Assembly (NCBI GenBank): GCA_000964245.1 | Contig: LANB01000001.1 | Span: 2,260,392 to 2,324,391 of the forward strand | Source of the DNA: Cellvibrionaceae bacterium 1162T.S.0a.05 | GTDB lineage: Bacteria; Pseudomonadota; Gammaproteobacteria; Pseudomonadales; Cellvibrionaceae | DNA length: 64,000 nucleotides | Direction: 5' to 3' | Part shown: positions 44,524-53,665 of the stretch, in pieces | Layout of the letters: every line of letters starts with the position of its first letter | Position numbering within the stretch: the first letter of the stretch is position 1 | Translations under genes and position numbers: made by a program | Notes under the pieces: model-generated | What the model was told of the DNA's origin: nothing | Database searches by the model: none | Seen by the model: the letters and a program-made list of their open reading frames with translations, nothing else

Positions 44524-46293
44524 TCAGCGATTTGAAAAATACTTGGGTTGATAAAAGTTTTCGATGTTGTCACTGGTTAGTATACCGATAACATCGCCCA
44601 ATGAGGGGACGCCACTGCGTGTGACATAAAGAATCTGTGTGCCTTTGGTTTTTAATGTATCAATGGCTTCCAATAAGTTCGCGCGCTCGTGAACAGCCGC
44701 AAGGTTTTGCCGGCGAGCGGGAATTTCCATTAGGTCTATATCCTGTTCAAGGCTGAGAATTTCTACCGGGGCCTCCTCAAGATAGGCGGCCAGGTCCGCT
44801 GCGGGCAGGGCATATTTATTGTTCAGTGCTTCAACAACAATCCACTTGGGGTTTTTGGCAACGATTTTTTTTGCTTCCTCATAATCACAGAATTGTGCAC
44901 AGGTAACGAAGCTGCGTGACATTAAACTGCGGACACCGACCTTTTTAAGGGCCTGATCGGTCTGCCTGAAATCGAGGGCGCGATTGGTGTGATCGAGTTG
45001 TTCAACAAAAATACTTTTCAATTTAAAGGCGTGCCGGGTTGTAACACAGGCAAACACAATCACCAGCATGGCCGGGAAAATAATGTTCGGGTTATAGCTG
45101 AGTTCGAGCACGGCAACCAGAGCTGCGAGAGGCGCATTCAAGGTTGCTGCCATCATGGCGACCATCCCGATAAACACATAAAAGGCAATATTAATATTGG
45201 CTTCGGGCATGAAACCGTGCAGCGCGGTTGCCAGTGAACCACCGATGCAGGCACCAATAATCAAACAGGGGCCTATCATGCCGCCCGGTACCCCGAGCGC
45301 CACCACGATGGGGGTGACCAATAATTTACTGAAAGCAATCAGCAATAAAATACTGACTGCCAATTGTCCTGCAACCGCCTGATCAATGGTGTCGTAACCG
45401 AGCCCCATGATCTGGGGGACAAACCAGGCGACTGCCGCCGTAAGGGCTCCTGCAATTTGCAAGCGTAAAAATATTGGCAAGCTGCGAAAACGAAAAGTCA
45501 AAATGTGTAATTTGATATACGAAGCAGAGCAAAGCGAAATAATAATGGCGAGCGGAATCAGGTAAGCGAGTTCCAGTAAACTGCCGAGGCTCGCCGTTTG
45601 CACATCAAAATGCAAGGTCTCACCCAGTAAAGCGCGACTGATAACGGTGCCCATAACCGAAGCAAGAATGACGGGAACAAAACCCACAATGGTGTATTCG
45701 AGCACAATGACTTCCATTGCGAAAATCACGCCGGCCATTGGCGTGTCGAAACAGGCCGAAATCGCCGCAGCAACGCCGCAGGCGATAATGGTGGGCATGC
45801 TGTTGTGAGGTAAGCGTAGCCATTGAGCAAGTTGGCTGGCGGCACCTGCCCCCATGTGCACGGCGGGTCCTTCACGGCCAACAGATTGTCCTGAAAGCAT
45901 ACAGATCAGCGCCCCGCAAAATTGCCACAACCAATTCGAGCGTGGCATGTAACCCTGGAAGTTGTGCAAGCGATCCAGCACGTGAGCAACGCCGACATCA
46001 CGGCGATTTTTATCCAGCAAGAAAAGAATCACTCCGAGGCTCAGGGTGCCGGCAAAAATACACACACTGCGGGTGAGCGGTGACAGCGCCTCAAAGTTGT
46101 CGGAGTCGCCGGGCAGGATGAATCCCAGTGGCCAATCGATGAGGAAGCGAAAGGCGACGATAATCAAGCCTGTGAAGGCGCCAATCAGAAGACCGAGAAC
46201 TGTTAACTGGGGAAGTGCGTCAATGTAGGCAAGAGAATGACGAAAATTCTGTAGCGCCTGGGAGCTTTTTAGAAGCAGTTTTTCTTTGAGCAT
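44524..46293 (-). CDS. ClC-family chloride channel/transporter with C-terminal CBS domains
   Basis: 589 residues with about eleven membrane segments. ClC motifs are SGQSVGREGPAVHMGA (gating glutamate in GREGP), a FDTPMAGVIFAMEV selectivity-helix segment, and the GVPGGMIGPCLIIGACIG region. After about residue 440 lie two CBS domains, including KGTQILYVTRSGVPSLGDVIGILT. It probably moves chloride, as a channel or a proton antiporter; which cannot be decided here. It reads with hemJ, and diverges from argC. Confidence 0.9.
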   Translation of the reverse strand: MLKEKLLLKSSQALQNFRHSLAYIDALPQLTVLGLLIGAFTGLIIVAFRFLIDWPLGFILPGDSDNFEALSPLTRSVCIFAGTLSLGVILFLLDKNRRDVGVAHVLDRLHNFQGYMPRSNWLWQFCGALICMLSGQSVGREGPAVHMGAGAASQLAQWLRLPHNSMPTIIACGVAAAISACFDTPMAGVIFAMEVIVLEYTIVGFVPVILASVMGTVISRALLGETLHFDVQTASLGSLLELAYLIPLAIIISLCSASYIKLHILTFRFRSLPIFLRLQIAGALTAAVAWFVPQIMGLGYDTIDQAVAGQLAVSILLLIAFSKLLVTPIVVALGVPGGMIGPCLIIGACIGGSLATALHGFMPEANINIAFYVFIGMVAMMAATLNAPLAALVAVLELSYNPNIIFPAMLVIVFACVTTRHAFKLKSIFVEQLDHTNRALDFRQTDQALKKVGVRSLMSRSFVTCAQFCDYEEAKKIVAKNPKWIVVEALNNKYALPAADLAAYLEEAPVEILSLEQDIDLMEIPARRQNLAAVHERANLLEAIDTLKTKGTQILYVTRSGVPSLGDVIGILTSDNIENFYQPKYFSNR

Positions 46294-46436
46294 GCGAAAG
46301 CGCTATTTTCTCGTGAACATTTCCTCATCAAAACAGCGAGTTTTCAGAGGTTCCTGATGTGTGCGAGGCACAGATTTCAATTTTCTGTCGTTAAGCTATT
46401 ATACCCGCCTCGTAAATTATCGTGTGGAGCAGAGCA

Positions 46437-47462
46437 GTGATTAAAGTCGGTATCGTAGGGGGCACGGGTTACACCGGTGTCGAATTGTTGCGGTTTTTAG
46501 CGCAGCATCCGCAAGTTGAAGTGAGCGTGATTACCTCGCGCGGCGAAGCCGGGCGCGCTGTCGCAGACCTTTATCCTAACTTGCGCGGTCACTACGATTT
46601 GGCCTTCAGCGAGCCCGATGTTGGCAGTTTACTCAAATGCGATATCGTCTTCTTTGCCACGCCCCATGGTGTTGCGCAGTCGATGATGAAGCCGCTGATT
46701 GAAGGTGGTGCACGTGTCATCGATCTGTCCGCAGATTTTCGTATCCGGGATATTGAGACTTGGGAGCACTGGTATGGGCAAAAACACGCTTGCCCCGACT
46801 TGGTTGAACAAGCGGTTTACGGCTTGCCCGAGTTAAATCGCGAGCAAATCAAGAGCGCGCAATTAATCGCCTGTCCCGGCTGCTATCCCACCTCAATTAT
46901 TCTTGCGCTACTGCCCTTACTCGAAGCGGGGGCCATTGATGCGTCTTCCATTATTGCCAGCTCGGCGTCGGGTATTTCCGGTGCAGGAAGACAGGCAAAG
47001 ATCGATAACTTATTGGCGGAAGCCAGCGATTCCTTCAAGGCTTATGGCGTTGCGGGGCATCGCCACTTGCCTGAGATTGAGCAGTGTTTACAAGGAATGG
47101 ACCAAAACGCCAGGCTGACCTTTGTGCCACATTTGTTGCCCATGATTCGCGGAATGCACAGCAGTGTTTACGCCAAACTTACTACCAAAGTCGATTTGCA
47201 AAGCGTTTTTGAAGCGCGCTATAAACAAGAAGCCTTTGTCGATGTGCTCCCTGCAGGCGTGTTTCCGCAAACGCGAAGCGTCAAAGCCTCGAATATGTGC
47301 CGCATTTCTGTATTGGAACCTTTAGAGCGTGGTACGGTCGTTGTGATGTCTGTAATTGATAACCTCGCAAAAGGGGCATCGGGCCAGGGCGTGCAAAATA
47401 TGAATCTCATGTTAGGATTGGATGAAAATACCGGTCTGAACCTACCGGCCTTGCTTCCTTAA
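46437..47462 (+). CDS. argC: N-acetyl-gamma-glutamyl-phosphate reductase ArgC
   Basis: Reduces N-acetylglutamyl phosphate to the semialdehyde in arginine synthesis. GTG 46437 is chosen as start because GGAG sits 7 bases upstream and the protein then begins with the NADP-fold [13 protein letters not shown]. The 341 residues include [20 protein letters not shown], the catalytic cysteine in [11 protein letters not shown] and GHRHLPEI. Complete and of normal length (type 1). Confidence 0.95.
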   Translation: MIKVGIVGGTGYTGVELLRFLAQHPQVEVSVITSRGEAGRAVADLYPNLRGHYDLAFSEPDVGSLLKCDIVFFATPHGVAQSMMKPLIEGGARVIDLSADFRIRDIETWEHWYGQKHACPDLVEQAVYGLPELNREQIKSAQLIACPGCYPTSIILALLPLLEAGAIDASSIIASSASGISGAGRQAKIDNLLAEASDSFKAYGVAGHRHLPEIEQCLQGMDQNARLTFVPHLLPMIRGMHSSVYAKLTTKVDLQSVFEARYKQEAFVDVLPAGVFPQTRSVKASNMCRISVLEPLERGTVVVMSVIDNLAKGASGQGVQNMNLMLGLDENTGLNLPALLP

Positions 47463-47498
47463 AATAAAAAAGCAACATACAAATAACGAGTTCCTACG

Positions 47499-47538
47499 AT
47501 GGCAGCAGAGATATGGCAGCAGAGATATGGCGGCAGTA
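47499..47538. repeat. 14-bp tandem duplication spanning the start region of the DUF6776 gene
   Basis: ATGGCAGCAGAGAT occurs at 47499-47512 and again at 47513-47526, then a third variant begins with the start codon itself (ATGGCGGCAG, 47527). The three ATGs are 14 bases apart, so they lie in three different frames; only 47527 opens the gene. Confidence 0.85.
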
Positions 47539-48273
47539 AAAGGCAGTAAGCAATACAAATTACGTGTGGTGAAATACCGGCCTTTGCTATGGTGGTCGTT
47601 CACCTTGCTTGTGATGTGTGTTGTTTCCGCCGGGGTCTATGGCAGTTACCATTTCGGTGTGATGCGGGGCATGGCAGACCAGGAAGTCGCACTTGCTGAT
47701 GTCGCCCGGCTGACAGCAGACCTCGATGCCAGCCAGGCGGAAAAAGAAAGCCTTCAACAACAATTGGCCAATATCAAACTGGGTGCGGAAGTCGATCGTC
47801 AATCTAACGAAGACGTGCGCCAGGAAGTGATTGCGCTCAAGGAAAAGTTGGCACAACTGGAGGAAGATAACAGCTTCTATCGCAATCTCATGGCGCCAAC
47901 GCAAAACCAACGTGGTTTAAGTATCGGCTCTGTTGAAATTGGAGATACGGATGTCGCGCGTAACTACCGTTACAAGGTTGTGATGCAGCAACTGGCGACA
48001 AATCACCAGCTTTTAAATGGCAGTTTGAAATTTACGGTCTACGGTAAATTGAATGGTTTCGATACCAGTTATGAATTGCATGAGCTGTCTCCTCAAGTGA
48101 GCACACCTGAGGTGAAGCTGCGTTTTAAATATTTTCAGAATGTGGAAGGGCGTCTGGAATTACCCGAAGGGTTTGATCCGGAAAGAATAGAATTGGTTGC
48201 GCAATCAACCGGCAGGAACTCTGTCACGGTTGAAAAGCGCTTTGGTTGGTTGGTCGAGGAGACAAGCACATGA
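47527..48273 (+). CDS. DUF6776-like single-pass membrane protein with coiled coil
   Basis: 248 residues with a short cytosolic N-terminus, one transmembrane helix (LLWWSFTLLVMCVVSAGVYG, about 20-40), a periplasmic coiled coil (about 60-115, SQAEKESLQQQLANIK) and a beta-rich end (LNGSLKFTVYGKLNG, LRFKYFQNVEGRLELPEG). The family is of unknown function and regularly precedes a bactofilin gene in gammaproteobacteria. Its stop overlaps the bactofilin start (ATGA), suggesting the two work together at the envelope. Confidence 0.75.
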   Translation: MAAVKGSKQYKLRVVKYRPLLWWSFTLLVMCVVSAGVYGSYHFGVMRGMADQEVALADVARLTADLDASQAEKESLQQQLANIKLGAEVDRQSNEDVRQEVIALKEKLAQLEEDNSFYRNLMAPTQNQRGLSIGSVEIGDTDVARNYRYKVVMQQLATNHQLLNGSLKFTVYGKLNGFDTSYELHELSPQVSTPEVKLRFKYFQNVEGRLELPEGFDPERIELVAQSTGRNSVTVEKRFGWLVEETST

Positions 48274-48707
48274 TTGGTGGTAAAAAAGATAAAGATCATT
48301 TCGCGGCAGGCGGTACCACGCTCCTCGCCCGCGCCGTTGAAGTTCAGGGCGAGATCCGCTTTGGCGGTACCCTGGAAATTGAGGGCAAGGTTATCGGCAA
48401 TATCATCGCTGAAAGTAGCGGCGATGCCCAGGTCAATGTAAAGGGGGAAGTGGACGGCGAAATTCGCGCGCCCAAAGTCATCATTAATGGCCATGTTACG
48501 GGTGATGTGTACTGTACCAAGCACCTTGAGTTGGCATCCAAAGCGGTTGTGAATGGCAATGTTCACTATGCCGTTATTGAGATGGTGAAAGGTGCGGAAG
48601 TGAATGGCAGCCTGATGCATATTAGCGCCGAAGAGCAGAAAAGTGCGCGAGTAGAGCCCATTGCTGTCGCCAAGAGCAGCGTAGGTGCTGAAGTTAAAGG
48701 CCAATAA
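48270..48707 (+). CDS. Bactofilin
   Basis: Begins at the ATG of an ATGA overlap, giving 145 residues. The core is a right-handed beta-helix of about six short repeats (for example VEVQGEIRFGGTLEIEG, VNVKGEVDGEIRAPKVIING and DVYCTKHLELASKAVVNG), framed by disordered ends. Bactofilins polymerise without nucleotide into filaments that scaffold cell-wall or envelope enzymes. The coupled DUF6776 membrane protein is a likely anchor partner; this is inferred from overlap. Confidence 0.9.
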   Translation: MIGGKKDKDHFAAGGTTLLARAVEVQGEIRFGGTLEIEGKVIGNIIAESSGDAQVNVKGEVDGEIRAPKVIINGHVTGDVYCTKHLELASKAVVNGNVHYAVIEMVKGAEVNGSLMHISAEEQKSARVEPIAVAKSSVGAEVKGQ

Positions 48708-48805
48708 GGCCTTGTGGGAATACTCAAGCTCGCGAGTATTTCCTCCAAACTGTAACAAAACTTCGCAGTAGGGCGGCGGCCCTACTCGACCTCCCTAAAG
48801 AATAC

Positions 48806-48835
48806 TTGACTCTTTTACCTGGTTAATTTGATAAT
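48806..48835 (+). promoter_or_regulatory. Sigma-70-like promoter of erpA
   Basis: TTGACT at 48806-48811 and GATAAT at 48830-48835 are 18 bases apart, about 30 bases before the erpA start. Both hexamers match the consensus well. Confidence 0.6.
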
Positions 48836-48863
48836 TTGAGCACGCCCAAATCGATGTAGAGCC

Positions 48864-49217
48864 ATGAGCGCACCGCAAACATTCACACCTGAACCCCTCA
48901 TTGTCACCGAAAATGCCTTGAAAAAGGTGAAAAGTCTGGTTGAAGAAGAAGGGAACCCCGAGCTCAAACTCCGTGTTTTTGTCACCGGCGGAGGCTGTTC
49001 GGGCTTTCAATACGGGTTTGCTTTCGAGGAAAGCTGCGCCGAAGACGACGCCCGTATCGAGAAAGAAGGGGTTACAGTTGTGGTTGATGCCATGAGCTAC
49101 CCCTATCTCGTCGGAGCGCATCTGGATTATGAAGAGGGCTTACAAGGCTCGCGCTTCGTCGTGCAAAACCCCAATGCCTCATCAACTTGTGGTTGTGGTT
49201 CCTCCTTTTCAATCTGA
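48864..49217 (+). CDS. erpA: Iron-sulfur cluster insertion protein ErpA
   Basis: 117-residue A-type carrier that delivers 4Fe-4S or 2Fe-2S clusters to apo-proteins such as IspG/IspH. Cluster cysteines are visible in [13 protein letters not shown] and in the C-terminal STCGCGSSF. The N-terminal segment [15 protein letters not shown] is also typical. Transcribed from its own promoter and followed by rnpB. Normal length. Confidence 0.95.
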   Translation: MSAPQTFTPEPLIVTENALKKVKSLVEEEGNPELKLRVFVTGGGCSGFQYGFAFEESCAEDDARIEKEGVTVVVDAMSYPYLVGAHLDYEEGLQGSRFVVQNPNASSTCGCGSSFSI

Positions 49218-49299
49218 TCCATTGCCCGGGTAATCCAGGCCCCTCCTTATTTTGAACAAGACATTGTATTTCCTGAGCGGCAGCGCTAAAGTGCGCGCC

Positions 49300-49654
49300 G
49301 AAGTCGGCTGGACAATCGCTTTTTGTTTGAATTTCGGTTCAGGCAAAGGGAGGAAAGTCCGGGCTCCATAGGGCAGAACGCCAGGTAACGCCTGGGAGGC
49401 GAGAGCCTACGGAAAGTGCAGCAGAAAGGAAACCGCCGTTTCGCAAGAAGCGGTAAGGGTGAAAAGGTGCGGTAAGAGCGCACCGCGCGGCTGGCAACAG
49501 GCGTGGCGATGGTAAACCCCGTTCGGAGCAAGACCAAATAGGAATCCATTGGCGTGGCCCGCGCTGGATTCGGGTAGGTCGCTTGAGGCTTGCGGTGACG
49601 CAAGTCCCAGATGAATGATTGTCCTCGACAGAACCCGGCTTACAGGCCGACTTC
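49300..49654 (+). ncRNA. rnpB: RNase P RNA, bacterial type A
   Basis: Catalytic RNA that removes 5' leaders from pre-tRNAs. Recognised by GAGGAAAGTCCGGGCTCC near 49349, the AGAGCCTACGG and GAAACCGCC segments, GGTAAACCCCG at 49512, and the 3' block ACAGAACCCGGCTTAC with GGCCGACTTC pairing back to GAAGTCGGCTGG at the 5' end. Ends are set by that P1 pairing and are approximate. Placement between erpA and the dcw cluster region agrees with pseudomonads. Minus-strand open frames here are shadows. Confidence 0.95.
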
Positions 49655-49724
49655 ATTTTCTATATCTCCAAAATATCTACACCTCTTTATTCTCGGACTA
49701 TCCGCTATTATTTTTATTCAACGT

Positions 49725-50687
49725 TTAAGAGTTTGTTTCACTTCGATATTTGTATAGCCCCAGAATGGTATCGACAAAATCGATTCCCAGTACCCTTGAC
49801 AAGGGAAGGGCGTAAAAATTAATACTGGAACTAACGCGGTAATGAGCGGTTAATGTTAGGTGAGTGGTTTGCCTGTCAATTGGCGTGAGTTCAAAGCGAG
49901 TATCCAGCAAATTAAAATGTTTTCCACCTATAGCGACATGATCATCCATTGAGCCTTTTGGAAAAGAGTTTTCGTTAAATCGATAGCGCCAGTAAATATT
50001 TTTCGGATAGTTTTTTTCCAGTATTTCTGCTTCAAAATTGACTCCCCGTTCCCAAACTGAATAACGAATTTCCTTGTCGTCTACCTGTTTATTAATCCCT
50101 TCAAGCGGTTTCGGAACGCCGATGCTGTGACTCAGACTGAAAGGAAGTTCGTGCGCATGAATTTGTTTGGCGCTGACTATTTCTTGCCATATAATCTCTG
50201 CCGAAGCGCTGACTACAATACTGCGTTTTACTTCCAGTAAATGTGCGTTTTGAACCAATTGGTTTTCCGTGCCTGCGACTAAAAATGGCAAGAGTGCAAA
50301 TGCGGCGAGTGGCGTTTTTTGTTTTTGTGTGTAGCGAAGTACCAGCCCCATGATTAAGCCACCCAGGCTTGCGAGCCCTAAAAACAGTGGCGACATCAGC
50401 GCGATACAAATTGAGCCTTCCAGCAAACTTACCGCAGTTCCAATCATCATCATGGTGACGGTAAACCAGGGAAAAAAAATCATATTCGGAATGGAGAGCT
50501 TGCGTTTTCGCAAGCCGTAAATAGTGATAGCTCCGATCGCTAAAGGCGTTGCCAATAAGAAAGCGGCAGACATGGCTCCATCGATTCGCCAGGGAACCCA
50601 AACAAACAAAACACGCAAACTGATGCCGTACACGGCGCCGATCACGATCCAAAGCCAGGGGTTAGAAAAACTAAAGAAGGGTTTCAT
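49725..50687 (-). CDS. Membrane protein with C-terminal SRPBCC-like domain
   Basis: 320 residues. The first half (about 1-140) has four to five hydrophobic helices; the second half resembles a polyketide-cyclase/START-like SRPBCC ligand-binding domain with VSASAEIIWQEIVSAKQIH and LTAHYRVSSSINFYALPLS. I do not recognise a named family. It overlaps the upstream methyltransferase by 4 bases (50684-50687), so the two are translationally coupled and may act on one hydrophobic substrate. Confidence 0.7.
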   Translation of the reverse strand: MKPFFSFSNPWLWIVIGAVYGISLRVLFVWVPWRIDGAMSAAFLLATPLAIGAITIYGLRKRKLSIPNMIFFPWFTVTMMMIGTAVSLLEGSICIALMSPLFLGLASLGGLIMGLVLRYTQKQKTPLAAFALLPFLVAGTENQLVQNAHLLEVKRSIVVSASAEIIWQEIVSAKQIHAHELPFSLSHSIGVPKPLEGINKQVDDKEIRYSVWERGVNFEAEILEKNYPKNIYWRYRFNENSFPKGSMDDHVAIGGKHFNLLDTRFELTPIDRQTTHLTLTAHYRVSSSINFYALPLSRVLGIDFVDTILGLYKYRSETNS

Positions 50688-51673
50688 GCGCAGTTACCGA
50701 ATTTTACTTGTTGTAATTTTTTGTTGTCGGGTTTTTTGCCAACCGCCATATAGTAGCCAAATTGTTTGCGATTGAGTGCCAGGGCTGCACCCCAAATGGG
50801 AGCAAGTAAGTGATGCCAGTGTTGGGGATTTTTATCTCTGCGCCACAGTAATTTCGCGCCGTATTTCAACACCATCCAGGGAATATACAATGCAGACGGT
50901 AAAATTCGCCAGCTCAAATCCTGCACTGTAATATTTCTAAACCCGGTGTCACGCATTGCGCAACAGAGTTTATTCAAGTGTGGGAAATGTCCGAGTGCCC
51001 AGTGTTCGCAAGTTTTGCGATAGCATTGTTGGCTGAAGTTGTTCATCCCGCCATCTGACTTGATGAAACCGTCGCATATCACAAAGCGTGCTCCGGGTTT
51101 TAAAAGCCGAAATGCCTCTTTGAGCAAGGTGCTTTTGTCTTTCTCGCCGCTGTGGCAAGCGCTTTCGATAGCAAAGACACCGTCAAAGTGTTCGTTGCTA
51201 AAGGGGGTGTGGTGATAGTCTGCAAGTACGAAACGCATTTTATTGAAATTGGGGTGATTTGCGCTAATGGCTTTTGCCTCTTCAACTTGATTGTGAACGA
51301 TACTTACCCCGCTGATGTGCGCAACTTCTTGTTGTGTGGCTGCGAAACGCACGGTGGCACCCAGGCCGCAGCCCATATCCAATAAATGATTTTGATTGGA
51401 GGAAAGCTGGAGCTGACTCAGGACATGGCGATTGGTATTTTCCAACATAGCTTCCAGCTTGAATGGATTGCAGCCCGGCTCATAAATCCCAAAATGCATG
51501 TTCCAGGCCTTACTCCAATCACGGTAACCCTCACTCGCTTCCGCATAGTATTGCTGGATTCGTTCGATGGGTTTATCACTTTTTGGGGCCAGGTTTTGGC
51601 TGATGGCGTGTTGAAGGGGGGCTGAGCGGACGGTTGGATCGCTCTGATGTGCAAGACAATGACTGTTAATCAC
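50684..51673 (-). CDS. SAM-dependent methyltransferase of the sterol/tocopherol-MT-like group
   Basis: The 329-residue protein starts at GTG 51673 with AAGGAG upstream. IQQYYAEASEGYRDWSK and MHFGIYEP resemble the N-terminal part of sterol, tocopherol and related C-methyltransferases. Motif I is LLDMGCGLGATVRFA, followed by GVSIVHNQVEEA, the post-II segment FAIESACHSGEKD and LLKPGARFVICDGF. A small-molecule or isoprenoid-like substrate is likely; identity unknown. It is coupled to an SRPBCC membrane protein and diverges from mraZ. Confidence 0.82.
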   Translation of the reverse strand: MINSHCLAHQSDPTVRSAPLQHAISQNLAPKSDKPIERIQQYYAEASEGYRDWSKAWNMHFGIYEPGCNPFKLEAMLENTNRHVLSQLQLSSNQNHLLDMGCGLGATVRFAATQQEVAHISGVSIVHNQVEEAKAISANHPNFNKMRFVLADYHHTPFSNEHFDGVFAIESACHSGEKDKSTLLKEAFRLLKPGARFVICDGFIKSDGGMNNFSQQCYRKTCEHWALGHFPHLNKLCCAMRDTGFRNITVQDLSWRILPSALYIPWMVLKYGAKLLWRRDKNPQHWHHLLAPIWGAALALNRKQFGYYMAVGKKPDNKKLQQVKFGNCA

Positions 51674-51995
51674 AATTCACTCCTTTTCGTTACACAGTCA
51701 GTGTGCGATAAGAGAGTCCTCCGGCCTTCCTGATTGATCATTCAGGTCTATAAAAAAGTTATTTCAGGATGAAAAACAGCTGAAATGGCGTCAAATCCCG
51801 CATATAAGCCAAAATTGTCTAAAAATAGCTTCTTAAGCCTATTTAATCTTTAACTTAAAGTGCTTTCAAACTAACAATCTTATCTCATTGATTTTAATGA
51901 AAAAAATTAAAATTAAATTTGCCGATAAAACACTCCCGATTCCGGAAAAAGCTAAAAAATTCAATAAGTTATGACGCTTTTCACGCCTAATTTCC

Positions 51996-52022
51996 TTGAC
52001 TTGCCAGAGGACCAGCTATAGT
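51996..52022 (+). promoter_or_regulatory. mraZ/dcw promoter
   Basis: TTGACT (51996-52001) and TATAGT (52017-52022) with a short 15-base spacer, directly before the GTGG operator boxes. The repressor array would then cover the transcription start. Confidence 0.55.
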
Positions 52023-52030
52023 GTGCAAAG

Positions 52031-52104
52031 GTGGTGCAAAGTGGTTTTTTGTGGAGTAAAGTGGTCTACATTGCAATCAAGTGGTAAACAGTGGAAATCT
52101 GTGT
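52031..52104 (+). promoter_or_regulatory. MraZ operator: in-phase 10-bp GTGG boxes
   Basis: GTGG starts at 52031, 52041, 52051, 52061, 52081 and 52091, with GTGT at 52101; only the 52071 position lacks a box. Most boxes read AAGTGG. MraZ is known to bind repeats with 10-bp spacing upstream of its own gene, so this is almost certainly its autoregulatory site. Confidence 0.8.
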
Positions 52105-52136
52105 AGCAGTTTAATTCGGAATCTATCGAGGAAACA

Positions 52137-52580
52137 GTGTTTCAAGGCAGTCACGCAATCAATATGGACGCGAAAGGGCGTATCGCAGTCCCGGCAAAAT
52201 ACCGGGAAAGCCTCGCGGACAACTGTGGGGGGCGCATCGTCATGACGGCGCACACCCAGGATAAATGCGTGCTGATCTATCCGGAAACCGAATGGGCACA
52301 GATCCTACCCAAGATTGAAGCCTTACCCACTTTCAATAAAGCCGCCTTGCGGGCGCAGCGTTTGCTGATTGGTTATGCCTGTTCGCTGGAGTTGGATGGC
52401 AATGGTCGGGTGCTTGTTCCTCCGACTTTGCGAGATTACGCCGGCCTGGAGAAGAAGCTGATGTTGGTGGGGTTAGGTAAAAAGTTTGAGCTCTGGAGTG
52501 AGGATGCGTTCCAGAGTTCTATCGACGAACAAGATGCCGGTGATGGACTCCCGGACGAAATGTTGTCGCTATCACTTTAA
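52137..52580 (+). CDS. mraZ: Transcriptional regulator MraZ
   Basis: 147-residue AbrB-type DNA-binding protein that represses the dcw cluster. Starts at GTG 52137 with GAGGA 4-5 bases upstream. Two SpoVT/AbrB-like repeats are visible: [17 protein letters not shown] near the N-terminus and [19 protein letters not shown] near residue 85. It binds the GTGG boxes just upstream. It is 6 bases before rsmH. Confidence 0.95.
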   Translation: MFQGSHAINMDAKGRIAVPAKYRESLADNCGGRIVMTAHTQDKCVLIYPETEWAQILPKIEALPTFNKAALRAQRLLIGYACSLELDGNGRVLVPPTLRDYAGLEKKLMLVGLGKKFELWSEDAFQSSIDEQDAGDGLPDEMLSLSL

Positions 52581-52586
52581 CGCGCT

Positions 52587-53561
52587 ATGGACAGCTCGCC
52601 CCACTATTCGGTTCTTCTCGAGGAATCGGTATCCGCGCTATTTGCTGAACAATGCGGCCCGCGATTGGGCGGCCCACGATCGGGCGGCCCGCGCTCGGGT
52701 GTGTACGTTGATGGCACATTCGGCCGCGGCGGTCACAGTCGCGCGATTTTAAACGCGCTGGATAACAATGCTCGCTTGCTGGCTTTTGATAAAGATCCGC
52801 AGGCGATAGAGGAAGCAAAAAAATTAGCGGCTGAAGATGCTCGTTTAACGTTTTACCACGGCAGTTTTGCCGAGTTGCAAAAGGCGTTAGCAGAAAAAAA
52901 TATTGCAGCGGTGGACGGTATTTTATTGGACCTGGGTGTGTCTTCGCCGCAACTCGATGAAGCTGAACGGGGCTTCAGTTTTTTACACGACGGCCCGCTG
53001 GATATGCGTATGGATAACAGTCGTGGGCAAAGCGCCGCAGATTGGGTGAATTCGGTCGCTGAAGATGAACTGGTATCGAGTTTAAAAGAATTTGGTGAGG
53101 AGCGTTTCGCCAAACGTATGGCGCGAGCAATCGTGCAACGGCGAGCGCAGCAGCCTTTTACAAGAACGGCAGATTTGGCAAAAGTAATCAGCGAAGCCAA
53201 TCCAGCCTGGGAAAAAGGCAAGCACCCGGCAACCCGGGCGTTCCAGGCAATACGTATTGTGGTGAATCGCGAGTTGTCTGATTTGCAAATTGTGTTGCAG
53301 GAAGCGTTAAAAGCTTTGCGACCGGGAGGGCGTTTGGTGGTAATCAGTTTTCATTCTCTTGAAGACCGTATCGTCAAGCGTTTTTTTCGGGATAAAAGTA
53401 AAGGAAAAATGTTTCCGCCAGGCATGCCAGTTACAGAGGCGATGCTGGAGAAAGAATTAAAACTCGTCGGAAAAGCAATCAAGGCGAGTGCCAGGGAGTT
53501 AGAGGAAAATATTCGCTCGCGCAGTGCCATATTGCGCGTTGCGGAGAAGCTTTCTCAATGA
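52587..53561 (+). CDS. rsmH: 16S rRNA (cytosine(1402)-N(4))-methyltransferase RsmH
   Basis: Methylates C1402 of 16S rRNA. The 324-residue protein starts [14 protein letters not shown] and has the SAM motif [16 protein letters not shown], then [28 protein letters not shown] and [13 protein letters not shown]. Between the N-terminal helix and motif I there is a proline/glycine/arginine-rich insert (about residues 23-37) encoded by a 15-bp triplicate, longer than the usual short linker. The core is otherwise intact. Confidence 0.95.
   Translation: MDSSPHYSVLLEESVSALFAEQCGPRLGGPRSGGPRSGVYVDGTFGRGGHSRAILNALDNNARLLAFDKDPQAIEEAKKLAAEDARLTFYHGSFAELQKALAEKNIAAVDGILLDLGVSSPQLDEAERGFSFLHDGPLDMRMDNSRGQSAADWVNSVAEDELVSSLKEFGEERFAKRMARAIVQRRAQQPFTRTADLAKVISEANPAWEKGKHPATRAFQAIRIVVNRELSDLQIVLQEALKALRPGGRLVVISFHSLEDRIVKRFFRDKSKGKMFPPGMPVTEAMLEKELKLVGKAIKASARELEENIRSRSAILRVAEKLSQ
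52654..52698. repeat. 15-bp tandem triplicate within rsmH
   Basis: GCGGCCCGCGATTGG (52654-52668), GCGGCCCACGATCGG (52669-52683) and GCGGCCCGCGCTCGG (52684-52698). In frame it encodes GPR(L/S)G repeated, just before the SAM motif. Confidence 0.88.
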
Positions 53562-53665
53562 AGGGGATGATCAATGACGAGAAAGGGTTTATTGGCTTTA
53601 AGTAAGGGCTCGTCAAAAAACTCGGGGGACGACATAGGTAAAGGATATAGGTGAAGGAGGTAACG

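Larger units (their letters stand above)
51674..52136. other. Intergenic region with divergent methyltransferase and mraZ promoters
   Basis: About 460 bases. The left part has a near-palindrome, CCTGATTGATCATTCAGG (51729-51746), upstream of the methyltransferase. The middle (about 51840-51960) is very AT-rich with no gene. The right part holds the mraZ promoter and its operator boxes, listed separately. Confidence 0.6.

Noticed and set aside
49286-49656. Minus-strand open frames of about 105 residues
   Set aside because: They lie opposite the RNase P RNA, whose conserved core and P1 pairing explain the sequence.
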